Below are positions 53,225 to 60,671 of a stretch of DNA of 64,000 nucleotides, one piece after another. The translations under genes were made by a program, and so were the position numbers. The notes beneath the pieces were generated by a model that saw only the letters and a list, made by a program, of their open reading frames with translations, did no database searches and had not been told where the DNA came from. The number at the start of each line of letters is the position of its first letter. Positions within the stretch are counted from its first letter, which is position 1. This stretch comes from Leptodesmis sichuanensis A121 (GTDB lineage Bacteria; Cyanobacteriota; Cyanobacteriia; Leptolyngbyales; Leptolyngbyaceae): the NCBI RefSeq assembly GCF_021379005.1, contig NZ_CP075171.1:4650001-4714000 (forward strand), read 5' to 3'.

Positions 53225-53332
53225 ATGGACAACGATTTATTGCCATTTTTGGCCGGAGTGGGATTGCTGGTGGTCTACCTGATCTTTTCTGCCCTCACCG
53301 AGATGGGCACCAAATGGCCGTGGCGGAAATGA
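53225..53332 (+). CDS. Short single-span membrane peptide
   Basis: 35-residue frame starting MDNDLLPFLAGVGLLVVYL, one hydrophobic helix (about 7-25) and a charged end (TKWPWRK). The form is like the small one-helix subunits of photosynthetic or NDH-1 complexes, but I cannot assign it to a named one. It is divergent from the glutathione-transferase gene, 65 bp away. Confidence 0.5.
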   Translation: MDNDLLPFLAGVGLLVVYLIFSALTEMGTKWPWRK

Positions 53333-53450
53333 TCTCATTCAGGATTCACTAAGTCATTGATGTACTTGTAAACATAGTGTGTCAAGTGGATGGCTTTTCT
53401 GTATTGTTTCGAGGCCAATCCAGGTAAGACAGTGATCCAACTAATTTGAA

Positions 53451-54054
53451 TTAAATCAAAAAGAATTCATCTTGCCATTGTTTAGCAACCCTATCCCAGC
53501 CAAAAGTTGGCTTAATTGCTAAAGCTTCACGTCTGAGGAATTCTTGTTTCTCAGGATGCTTGAGTAAATCAATGACAGCCTCAAGGAAAGCTTGATTCAC
53601 AGCAGGTTCACCAGCACAACCATCGATTTGAATTCCAACTTGTACCGTCTCAGCCAAGGCTGCAAAATTGGTCACAATACAGGCACAGCCACACGCTTGA
53701 GCTTTAACTGCAGCAATGCAAAAAATCTCAACAGGAGTCGCGCAGGGGTAAACATAAATACCTGATTTAAACAGTTCTTCAATTAACTGTTGATGCCCAA
53801 CCCGGCCATATTCATAAACATTTGGTTGTTGTAAAAGGGGCAAGAATTTTTCTTTTTTGCCCTTGAGATGGGGAAATTTAGCAATTAATGGTGAATTCGC
53901 AATAGTATCATACGTTTTCCACCCGTAAAATAGATGTAGCTCGGCATCAGGAACTTCAGCTAAAACAGCTTGCCAATGGGTTAAAAGATGCTCAATGCCT
54001 CGTAAATAATCACTAATATAAATTAGTCGTTTAGGATTTCTAACAATCCCTTGT
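53451..54054 (-). pseudogene. Glycosyltransferase (GT4-like), C-terminal part
   Basis: The nucleotide-sugar half: RNPKRLIYISDYLRGIEHLL, ELHLFYGWKTYD, NVYEYGRVGHQQLIEELFKS and the donor-site CATPVEIFCIAAVKAQACGC. The retaining-GT E-x7-E pattern is not obvious. The ISL3 element at 54055 cuts it off from its N-terminal half at 55302-55809. Joining the two with a single TCCCTTGT gives a 367-residue open frame. Surface-glycan synthesis is likely from the fold only. Confidence 0.82.
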
Positions 54055-54085
54055 GGTTCTCCCGTTAGTACTGTGATAACTTTAT

Positions 54086-54712
54086 TTAATCAGAGAAGCA
54101 GGCTAATAGTCTTTCTCGAAAATTGTTGAAATTGACAAAGCCATAAGCTTGCCGTTTAATCAATTTAATTCGGTTGTTGATTCCCTCCATTGCGCCACTC
54201 GTTGTGCGATTCCGAAAGTAGTTGCTAATCCCATCTAAATGGTTACGAATCGTTGTGCTTGCTTCACTATAGACGACTCGCGCTTGATCGAGCCACCCTT
54301 GGATCTGACGCTTGCCTTCCTCAACGGTTAATGGTTGTTCATAAATCGCGCGAAACTCTTCTTTCCACTCATAGGCTTTTCCTAATCGCTTTGACCGTTT
54401 CAGAATCTCTTCTAACTTTGTCTTTTCTTCTGCTGTTAAATCCTTGCCATTCTTGAGCAAAATGAATTTGCTACCTCGGTCTGATACACCCGATTGTCTA
54501 CGAATTTTATTTAACTCCTCATTGACTAATTTCATGACATGAAAGCGGTCAATCACTACCACGGCATTGGGAAACACTTTCTTGACTACCTTTGGGAACC
54601 CTCCCCACATATCCACGCTCACCTCTTCAACTTTTGCACGCACCTCTATGGGCTGCTGCTTCAGGGTTTCAATAATGTCTTCCTGTTGGTGACTGTCAAT
54701 CACTTCAATCAA
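54086..54712 (-). CDS. ISL3 transposase, catalytic part
   Basis: 208 residues of the DDE_Tnp_ISL3 domain: DMWGGFPKVVKKVFPNAVVV, DRFHVMKLVNEELNKIRRQ, YSEASTTIRNHLDGISNYF and the end TSGAMEGINNRIKLIKRQAY. It is separated by a -1 shift from the upstream part; the shift lies at an A7 run (54816-54822 on the plus strand). The nominal start is not its own. Confidence 0.85.
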   Translation of the reverse strand: MIEVIDSHQQEDIIETLKQQPIEVRAKVEEVSVDMWGGFPKVVKKVFPNAVVVIDRFHVMKLVNEELNKIRRQSGVSDRGSKFILLKNGKDLTAEEKTKLEEILKRSKRLGKAYEWKEEFRAIYEQPLTVEEGKRQIQGWLDQARVVYSEASTTIRNHLDGISNYFRNRTTSGAMEGINNRIKLIKRQAYGFVNFNNFRERLLACFSD

Positions 54713-55245
54713 TTTCCCGGCCTCAACGTCGCCGATAACGGTGGCGAAGTTTTGATGCCCTTTCCGCTTGCTGATTTCATCAATCCCAATGCGTTTGACT
54801 CCTGCCCATCCCGTGTTTTTTTCTGTGCATACTGATGCTTGAAAATCCCTTCAATGCGCTCAAAGCTTAATCCTTCTACGCGACCCACTTGCTCCATACT
54901 TGACAGTTGTACTTGCTGGTAAATATGCTCCTCATAGCGTCGAGTGTACTGCCGTCCTGCGTCCATAAATGTCAATGACTCAGTAAAATAACGTTGGCAA
55001 TCACGACAATAAAACTGACGACGAGCAATTTTCAAATAAGTGACTTGGCCAAAAATCGATAGGTCTCGAATCAAAATCGGACGGTTTTGATGCAACTCTG
55101 AACTTAATTTCTTACAGTGTGGACAGCTAGATTCTTGATTGAGCAAGCGCAACTTTAAGTACACTTCATTGTCTTTTTGAATGCAATTTTCAACCGTAAC
55201 GTGAGGGAAGTTAAGCAATCTATCAAGATGTATGTCCATTGGCAC
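54709..55245 (-). CDS. ISL3 transposase, zinc-finger and N-terminal part
   Basis: 178-residue frame with the ISL3 zinc finger (CPHCKKLS with a later CRDCQ), VTYLKIARRQFYCRDCQRYF and a helix-turn-helix (VQLSSMEQVGRVEGLSFERI). The genuine sequence ends around FKHQYAQKK and should continue NTGWAGVKRIGIDE in the -1 frame. The remaining residues in this frame are out-of-frame. Confidence 0.84.
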   Translation of the reverse strand: MPMDIHLDRLLNFPHVTVENCIQKDNEVYLKLRLLNQESSCPHCKKLSSELHQNRPILIRDLSIFGQVTYLKIARRQFYCRDCQRYFTESLTFMDAGRQYTRRYEEHIYQQVQLSSMEQVGRVEGLSFERIEGIFKHQYAQKKTRDGQESNALGLMKSASGKGIKTSPPLSATLRPGN

Positions 55246-55301
55246 AATCCCTGACTGAAAGTATCATATTATACGATTTTCACCCCGGATCCGGAAGAGC
55301 C

Positions 55302-55809
55302 TCCCTTGTTTTTCAAAATCAGAAAGTTTGATGCCATTTCTGGTCATTAGAAGCTTCTCCGCAGGAATCCAGTTTGGCAAAAACGATCGATGATAGTTAG
55401 ATAAAACAAAGAGCTTATTGAAACTTGATAAAAACTCCTGCCGTTGATTCTCTGCGATCGCAGACAGGAATTGAGGATTATCATGCAACCAAATGGCTAT
55501 TTTCCTAGCTTTAAGATTCATCACCATTGGATGCAACCAATAGCGATGAATAATCAGAATATCAAATTCATCCTCTGGATTGAATAACTCAAGAGAGCAG
55601 TAAGAAACCCCATTATAGATTCCTGCAAATTTTCCACAAGGATTAAACACGGTCACCTGATAACCCAGATTGACAAGCTCCTCGCTTAAATAGATAACTG
55701 CTTCCTCGCTCCCTCCAATGCCGTATTCGACTGAAGGGGCAGCCCAATCTTCTCCATGGAGTAATGGCAGATTTGAGTAAATAACGATCGAATTTGCTGG
55801 CCAACGCAT
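55302..55809 (-). pseudogene. Glycosyltransferase (GT4-like), N-terminal part
   Basis: N-terminal acceptor half: IVIYSNLPLLHGEDWAAPSV, EYGIGGSEEAVIYLSEEL with the conserved GGSE loop, LFVLSNYHRSFLP and TRNGIKLSDFEKQ. It starts at an ATG at 55809 (an in-frame TTG at 55827 is also possible). After FEKQ it enters the ISL3 end. Its 5' side is 35 bp from MITE C copy 3, so the real N-terminus might also have been affected. Confidence 0.8.
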
Positions 55810-55843
55810 AGTTAACTGGATAACCAAACCATTAAAGGTCTTG

Positions 55844-55978
55844 GGTGCATATCACTTTTGCCCTCACCCTAAATCCCTCTCCCAATTTGGGAGAGGGACT
55901 TTGAGATGGCTCGACTCCCCTTCTCCCAACCTGGGAGAAGGGGTTGGGGGATGAGGGCCTGCAAAGGTGACATGCTCT
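55844..55978 (+). repeat. 135-bp MITE C, copy 3
   Basis: Full-length copy (GGTGCATATCACTTTTGCCC to GTGACATGCTCTC), the same length as the 16091 copy. No clear target duplication here (flanks AAAGGTCTTG and GAAGGTAAAC share only a core). It lies upstream of the glycosyltransferase start in a 446-bp gap (55810-56255) without genes. Confidence 0.88.
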
Positions 55979-56086
55979 CGAAGGTAAACGACGTTCTCAG
56001 AAAAAGTGCGATCGTCCGTCTGCTTTCTATCCCCTACCCATCTTCAGCGAAAAAGCGAACAAAGTTTTAAGTGTTAAGTTTTGAGT

Positions 56087-56162
56087 TTTAAACCAAGTCC
56101 AGCTAGAGAATGGTCGTTTTTCGATCAGAGAAACGCCGGTGCTGGACTTGGACGAGGTTTAA
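56087..56162 (+). repeat. Palindromic dispersed repeat A, copy 6
   Basis: TTTAAACCAAGTCCAGC to CTTGGACGAGGTTTAA, embedded in a simple repeat tract of AAGTTTTGAGTTTTAA-type units (56063-56250). Confidence 0.9.
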
Positions 56163-56255
56163 GTTGAGTTTTAAGGCGATTTCCTGAAAAATTGATAACC
56201 GCAACTTTTACTGCAAACTTAAAACTGAGAACTCAAAACTTAACACTTCCTACAT

Positions 56256-57050
56256 CTAAGCTAGATTCAATGCCAACTGCAATTGGGGCTTTGTCTGGGT
56301 TTCAGGGACTGGCACCGGATTTACGGTAACAGCGGGACAGTAACGGGCGAAGGTGCAACGATCGCACTGTTTACCGGGAGTAGGTTCCCAGCCGCGATCG
56401 TGCCGTAATCGCACTGCCAGATTACTGATCATCTTCTGTACCCGCTCTTGATGATCACGGGTGGCTTTGAAGCGAATCTTCTCCCCACTCCGCAGAAACA
56501 GCAAACTGAGGTACTTTAGACTCTGACGATAGGTCTGCTCCAGTGCCAGATAGTACAGCCCAATCTGCACATCAATTTCTGACGAATCAGGTAACTTCCG
56601 CTCTCGGCTCGATTTGTAATCAATCAGTTCCAGACCATCCGGCAAAAAGTCGATCCGGTCGTAACGGCCCACAATCATAAACTCCAGATTCTCGGCCTGC
56701 AGATACCCCTGAATTTTGCCTTCCACAGCCAACGGCGGATTCATGGCGACCTGATTGGCAATAAAGGTGCGGTAATACTTCTCCAAAATCTCCATGCCTT
56801 CCAGGATTTGATTGTTACTTAACCCGGAGGAATGCTGTCGCCAGCAATAGTGAATCCATTGCAGATCCGGTAGGGGAGCCTGGTAGTGCCAATCCCAGTG
56901 AAACTGAGCCAGGGCTTGATGGAGTGCCGTTCCTAAAGCCGGAGAGCCAAAAAACTCACTGGCCACCACCCTACGTTCATACCGCAGGTAGTAAGCATAG
57001 GGACAGCGATTGTATGCTTGTAGTTTAGTTGCCGAGATCTGGTATGTCAT
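56256..57050 (-). CDS. PD-(D/E)XK nuclease with Fe-S-type cysteines (RecB-like)
   Basis: 264-residue nuclease. The N-terminal ISATKLQAYNRCPYAYYLRY carries the first cysteine. The catalytic motifs follow: H in ALGTALHQALAQFH, D in VGRYDRIDF and the D-Y-K triad in ELIDYKSSRERK. A C-terminal CDRCTFARYCP supplies three more cysteines, completing an AddB/Cas4-type iron-sulfur site. Such small stand-alone nucleases are common in cyanobacteria and presumably act in DNA repair. No cas genes are near, so a CRISPR role is not supported. Confidence 0.88.
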   Translation of the reverse strand: MTYQISATKLQAYNRCPYAYYLRYERRVVASEFFGSPALGTALHQALAQFHWDWHYQAPLPDLQWIHYCWRQHSSGLSNNQILEGMEILEKYYRTFIANQVAMNPPLAVEGKIQGYLQAENLEFMIVGRYDRIDFLPDGLELIDYKSSRERKLPDSSEIDVQIGLYYLALEQTYRQSLKYLSLLFLRSGEKIRFKATRDHQERVQKMISNLAVRLRHDRGWEPTPGKQCDRCTFARYCPAVTVNPVPVPETQTKPQLQLALNLA

Positions 57051-57176
57051 GGGACAACGAGGGCAGAGAGAGTTTGGGAGAAGTTGGTCACGGGGCGTTG
57101 ATCATCAGCCATCAGTCATTGGTCATCAGTCATGCATAAAGGACAAAGATGGACGAATGACAAAGGACAGATAGTT

Positions 57177-57407
57177 TTAGTTCTGTCCGATCGGTCGCTT
57201 GAACAGCGTATCGAGATAAATGCGGGAGGCTTGCCGATGATGCAGCTTTTCCGGAGCTGTTTCACTCTGGTTTTGTAATAGGAATAGGGAGAGTGCTGCT
57301 GTAATCACCCGATCTTGATCCCAGTCAGGGCGCATCTCGAGGTAATTTCTCAGGGATTCATGCAGAATTTCGGGGACTTCGACTAGCAAACTAACAGTGG
57401 TATTCAT
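57177..57407 (-). CDS. DUF2811 family protein
   Basis: 76-residue cyanobacterial protein. The family text SLLVEVPEILHESLRNYLEM, RPDWDQDRVITAALSLFLLQ is complete; it is predicted helical, with a ribbon-helix-helix-like pattern. Function unknown. Confidence 0.85.
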   Translation of the reverse strand: MNTTVSLLVEVPEILHESLRNYLEMRPDWDQDRVITAALSLFLLQNQSETAPEKLHHRQASRIYLDTLFKRPIGQN

Positions 57408-57459
57408 GGCATCTCAAACTTACAGGGAATGGATGGTTGAGGAAGTAAGCAGGCAAGAA

Positions 57460-57531
57460 TAAACCTTGTCCAAGTTCAGAACTGAAGTTTCTCTGATCGG
57501 AAAACGACCGTTCTCTAGCGGACTTGTTTAA
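57460..57531 (-). repeat. Palindromic dispersed repeat A, copy 7 (inverted)
   Basis: Reads TAAACCTTGTCCAAGTTCAG to CTAGCGGACTTGTTTAA, the reverse complement of the consensus. It lies 52 bp upstream of the DUF2811 start. Confidence 0.9.
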
Positions 57532-57809
57532 TTTCTAGCGATGGAACATTGGAACACACAAATAACAAAGTGAGCCAATTCTGGCTGCGATCGTTCCGTT
57601 CTCCCATCAGGGGGCTGTGGAAATCGTCAGCGAGAGTCAGCACGTTCATCTCTTGGTCGCACCATTCTCAATCGAATTCTCAGGGTTGTCAATGTTGAGA
57701 AATATTACACCCTGCTTTATAGACAAAAAAGGTTTACGAAAGAATCGGCATTTGAGGCCACTTTTCGTTGCTCTTCTTAACAAAAACCGGGGTGAATTTT
57801 AAAGGTGGC

Positions 57810-58010
57810 TGGAGAAAAGAGAAACCGCGATCGCTGGGGAAAAAGCCGATTCTACCGTGCAACCTGTGGAAAACTTTGACAAACCTGGGGAAAACCTGTG
57901 GAGATAGTGTGGAAAAAAAATCCCAAGCTTGTGGAAAGAATGTGGAATTCCTGGGGAGAAGTAGAGTCTTTTTTAAAATTTGTAAATTTTTTGAACCTTC
58001 CCAAATTTAC
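57810..58010 (+). other. Candidate replication origin: DnaA-box array plus AT-rich tract
   Basis: In the 664-bp gap between DUF2811 and photolyase. Two perfect cyanobacterial DnaA boxes (TGTGGAAAA, the complement of TTTTCCACA) are at 57865 and 57908. One-mismatch versions are at 57835, 57886 and 57930; two-mismatch versions are at 57810, 57897, 57941 and 57952. All point the same way. Six of them (57886, 57897, 57908, 57930, 57941, 57952) are spaced by 11 bp or 22 bp, so they share one face of the helix. An AT-rich tract (57965-58008, with TTTTTTAAAATTTG) follows directly, like an unwinding element. DnaA genes are not adjacent, so this is a candidate only. Confidence 0.4.
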
Positions 58011-58013
58011 TCG

Positions 58014-58052
58014 CTAAACCAAGCCAGAGAACGCTCGCTTTCCTATCCCCCC
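58014..58052 (+). repeat. Palindromic dispersed repeat A, half copy
   Basis: CTAAACCAAGCCAGAGAACG followed by CTCGCTTTCC, the left half only, running into a CCCCAATCCCCAGT simple repeat. Confidence 0.65.
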
Positions 58053-58071
58053 AATCCCCAGTCCCCAATCC

Positions 58072-59511
58072 CTAATTCCCTCCAACCCGCTCCCGCTGCT
58101 GCTGATACAGCGCCTTGAACCGCCGTTGCTGTTGATTGTGATCGACGATCGGAGCCGGATAACCACAGCGATCGCGGTCTGCCGACGAAATTTTTCCTGT
58201 TACCAGTTCCTCAGTTTCCACGCTTCTGAGTTCCGGCAACCACTCCCGGATGTATTCTGCTTCTGGGTCAAACTTTTGCGCCTGACTGGCCGGATTAAAG
58301 ATGCGCAGCGGTTTGGGATCCATCCCACTGGAGGCACTCCACTGCCAGCCCCCATTATTAGCGGCCAAATCCCAATCCATCAGGCGTTGCATAAAATACT
58401 GCTCGCCCAATCGGGTATCAATGATCAAATCCTTGGTGAGAAAACTGGCCACAATCATCCGACAACGGTTGTGCATCCAGCCAGTTTCATTCATCTGACG
58501 CATGGCGGCATCGACGATCGGATAGCCCGTTCTGCCTTCACACCAGGCTTGAAACCATTCCTCGTTATTTTCCCAGGGAAAGGCTTTGAAATGGGGGCGG
58601 TAGGGGCCTTCAGCCAGTTCTGGGAAGGCATACAGGGCGTGCTGGTAAAACTCTCTCCAGGCCAATTCCTGCTGCCAGGACTGAATACCTTGGCGAGCTT
58701 CATCACTACGCGCCTGTTGCTCTACTTCCAGGGTGGCGGCCCAGACGGTACGAATGCCGATCGCCCCAAACTTCAATGCAGCACTCAACTGCGAGGTGCC
58801 AGGATGGGCGGGGAAGTTCCGCTCCTCCGCATAATCCGTAATGGCACGATCGCAAAATTCGGCTAATCGATCAGCCGCTCCCAACTCTCCGGGTTCCAGG
58901 ATTAAGGGTGTATCCCAGATGAACCCTAAATCTTTAGCTGTCGGCAAGGGAATGGTTCCGGCTTGTTGGGCGATCGCCTGCTCGTTCTCCGTTAAGCCTG
59001 TAGCCTGCTGCAATGTTTCCACAGGGGGCTGTTTGGCTTGGCGGCTCCAGTTGCGCCAGAAGGGGCCGTACACGGTATAGGGTTGCCCAGAACTGGTGGT
59101 CACGGTTTTAGGCGCATGCAGTAGTTGATCCCAAAAGGCGCAGACTTCAATGCCCTGCTCCCTCAAAGCAGCAGCAACAGCACGATCACGATCGCGGGCG
59201 TAGGGTTCCACGTCTCGATTAAAGAAAACAGCCGTAGCATTCAACGCCACCGCTAAAGCCGCAATGCCCTGTCGCGGATCGGTGTTGAGAATCAGAAGCT
59301 GACTGCCTGCCTGAGCATACTGCTTTTGCAATTCCTGCAAACACCCGATCATATAAACCGCTCGTACCGGAGCCACGTCATGGCGCAGGATATTGGGATC
59401 CAGGCAAAAGACTCCCACTACCCTGGCCGATCGTTGCCGCGCTGCCGCCAGCCCGACATTATCAGAAATCCGCAAATCGCGTCGGTGCCAGAACAGGATC
59501 AGTTGGGACAT
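58072..59511 (-). CDS. phr: Deoxyribodipyrimidine photolyase (class I CPD)
   Basis: 479-residue light-driven repair enzyme. The N-terminal alpha/beta domain starts [20 protein letters not shown] (antenna chromophore site). The FAD domain includes [52 protein letters not shown] and [16 protein letters not shown] with the electron-transfer tryptophans. It resembles the 8-HDF-type cyanobacterial enzyme. The ATG at 59511 begins the domain. It is 11 bp downstream of the Nudix gene and probably in its transcript. Confidence 0.95.
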   Translation of the reverse strand: MSQLILFWHRRDLRISDNVGLAAARQRSARVVGVFCLDPNILRHDVAPVRAVYMIGCLQELQKQYAQAGSQLLILNTDPRQGIAALAVALNATAVFFNRDVEPYARDRDRAVAAALREQGIEVCAFWDQLLHAPKTVTTSSGQPYTVYGPFWRNWSRQAKQPPVETLQQATGLTENEQAIAQQAGTIPLPTAKDLGFIWDTPLILEPGELGAADRLAEFCDRAITDYAEERNFPAHPGTSQLSAALKFGAIGIRTVWAATLEVEQQARSDEARQGIQSWQQELAWREFYQHALYAFPELAEGPYRPHFKAFPWENNEEWFQAWCEGRTGYPIVDAAMRQMNETGWMHNRCRMIVASFLTKDLIIDTRLGEQYFMQRLMDWDLAANNGGWQWSASSGMDPKPLRIFNPASQAQKFDPEAEYIREWLPELRSVETEELVTGKISSADRDRCGYPAPIVDHNQQQRRFKALYQQQRERVGGN

Positions 59512-59522
59512 AAACTGAGGAT

Positions 59523-60080
59523 TTAAGAGGATTGCTCCAGAAAAGGACGAGCCAGCAGAAAACTGCAAATGGACTTGGCATCAATCAAGTCGCCGACATG
59601 AATTGCCTTTTCCACTTCTTCCAGGCTCATTAATACTACTTCCAGATCCTCATCCTTATCCCTCTCCGGTGGTTCTTCCAGAAGTTCTAAATTCTGCGCC
59701 AGGAAGGCATAAATAATTTCATCCGAGTATCCTGGAGCGACGAAAAATTCACCCAACCGTTGCCACTGATGAGCACGGTAGCCCGTTTCTTCTTCAATTT
59801 CTCGTTTGATGGTTTCTTCCGGACCTTCATTCGCCTCGATCGTCCCTGCCGGAAACTCCAGAATGCGTCCCCGTGTGGTGAAACGGTATTGCCGAATTAG
59901 CACTAATTTGCCGTCGGGTGTGACCGGAACCGCCAAAGCGCCCCCAGGATGACGAATGCACTCCCACTCGCCTTCGTTTTTGTTGGGAAGACGCAGGCGG
60001 CTGACTTCAAAGCCAAATTTCTGACCTTTATAAAACAGGCGCTGCTTGAGTAATTGAGGGGGTTCTCCACCAAGAGGCAT
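59523..60080 (-). CDS. Nudix hydrolase, ADP-ribose pyrophosphatase type
   Basis: 185-residue protein with the domain [20 protein letters not shown] and the Nudix box [20 protein letters not shown] then TGY. The [14 protein letters not shown] and [13 protein letters not shown] residues resemble ADP-ribose/GDP-mannose pyrophosphatases. It hydrolyses a nucleoside-diphosphate sugar; the exact substrate is not known. It sits between folK and phr on the same strand. Confidence 0.88.
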   Translation of the reverse strand: MPLGGEPPQLLKQRLFYKGQKFGFEVSRLRLPNKNEGEWECIRHPGGALAVPVTPDGKLVLIRQYRFTTRGRILEFPAGTIEANEGPEETIKREIEEETGYRAHQWQRLGEFFVAPGYSDEIIYAFLAQNLELLEEPPERDKDEDLEVVLMSLEEVEKAIHVGDLIDAKSICSFLLARPFLEQSS

Positions 60081-60134
60081 AGGTGTTAGTCAGGGAATAA
60101 AGGGATTAGGGACTGGGGATTGGGGATTGGGTAG

Positions 60135-60155
60135 AGGCGTTTCGGTGAAACGTCT
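60135..60155 (-). repeat. Short hairpin between folK and Nudix gene
   Basis: Stem AGGCGTTTC / GAAACGTCT with a GGT loop, of the widespread cyanobacterial AGACGTTTCACC repeat. It follows a GGGGATTGGGGATTGGG simple tract. May slow or end transcription between folK and the Nudix gene. Confidence 0.6.
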
Positions 60156-60158
60156 GGG

Positions 60159-60668
60159 TTAGGGAATTAAATGAACCTCTGAACAGTCTACCGTTTGTAC
60201 GAGGTCAGCGATCGCTTTACCGGAAACAGGTTCAATCCAGTCGGGGGCGATTTCAGCCAGGGGTATCAGGACAAAGGCCCGCTCAGTCATACGGGGATGG
60301 GGAATTTGCAGGTTGGGAGTATGGAGAATCCGATCGCCATACAGCAACAAATCCAGGTCTAAAGTGCGGGGTCCCCAGCGTTCTCGGCGCACCCGGCCAA
60401 ATTGTTTTTCTATATCCAACAACACCTGCAGCAGGGCATGGGGTTTTAAGCTGGTGGTCAGCAGGATGCAGCCGTTCAGGTAATCGGGTTGAGGAGGCCC
60501 AACAGCTTTGGTTTGATACCAGTGCGATCGCGCCTGCAGAGAAATCTCCGGAGTGTGGGCCAGGGATATAATCGCTGATTCTAATGTTTGCAGGGAGTTG
60601 CCCAGGTTGCTCCCCAGGGCGATCGCACTCCGTACCGATGCACTGTTGGGGGCAGGGATGGCTGACAT
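60159..60668 (-). CDS. folK: HPPK (2-amino-4-hydroxy-6-hydroxymethyldihydropteridine kinase)
   Basis: 169-residue folate enzyme that transfers pyrophosphate from ATP to the hydroxymethyl-pterin. It has SAIALGSNLGNSLQTLESAI, QTKAVGPPQPDYLNGCILL, FGRVRRERWGPRTLDLDLLL and IPHPRMTERAFVLIPLAEIA, all family signatures including the metal-binding D-x-D. It follows rca by three bases. Confidence 0.95.
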   Translation of the reverse strand: MSAIPAPNSASVRSAIALGSNLGNSLQTLESAIISLAHTPEISLQARSHWYQTKAVGPPQPDYLNGCILLTTSLKPHALLQVLLDIEKQFGRVRRERWGPRTLDLDLLLYGDRILHTPNLQIPHPRMTERAFVLIPLAEIAPDWIEPVSGKAIADLVQTVDCSEVHLIP

Positions 60669-60671
60669 CGC

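Larger units (their letters stand above)
54055..55301 (-). mobile_element. ISL3-family insertion sequence with 8-bp target duplication
   Basis: 1247-bp element with imperfect inverted ends GGTTCTCCCG and GGCTCTTCCG. The octamer TCCCTTGT is present at 54047-54054 and 55302-55309. It carries one transposase in two frames and splits a glycosyltransferase gene. Confidence 0.9.

Noticed and set aside
56256-57050. Cas4-like reading of the PD-(D/E)XK nuclease
   Set aside because: Cysteine pattern fits Cas4 and AddB-type nucleases alike, but there is no CRISPR array or other cas gene in the window.
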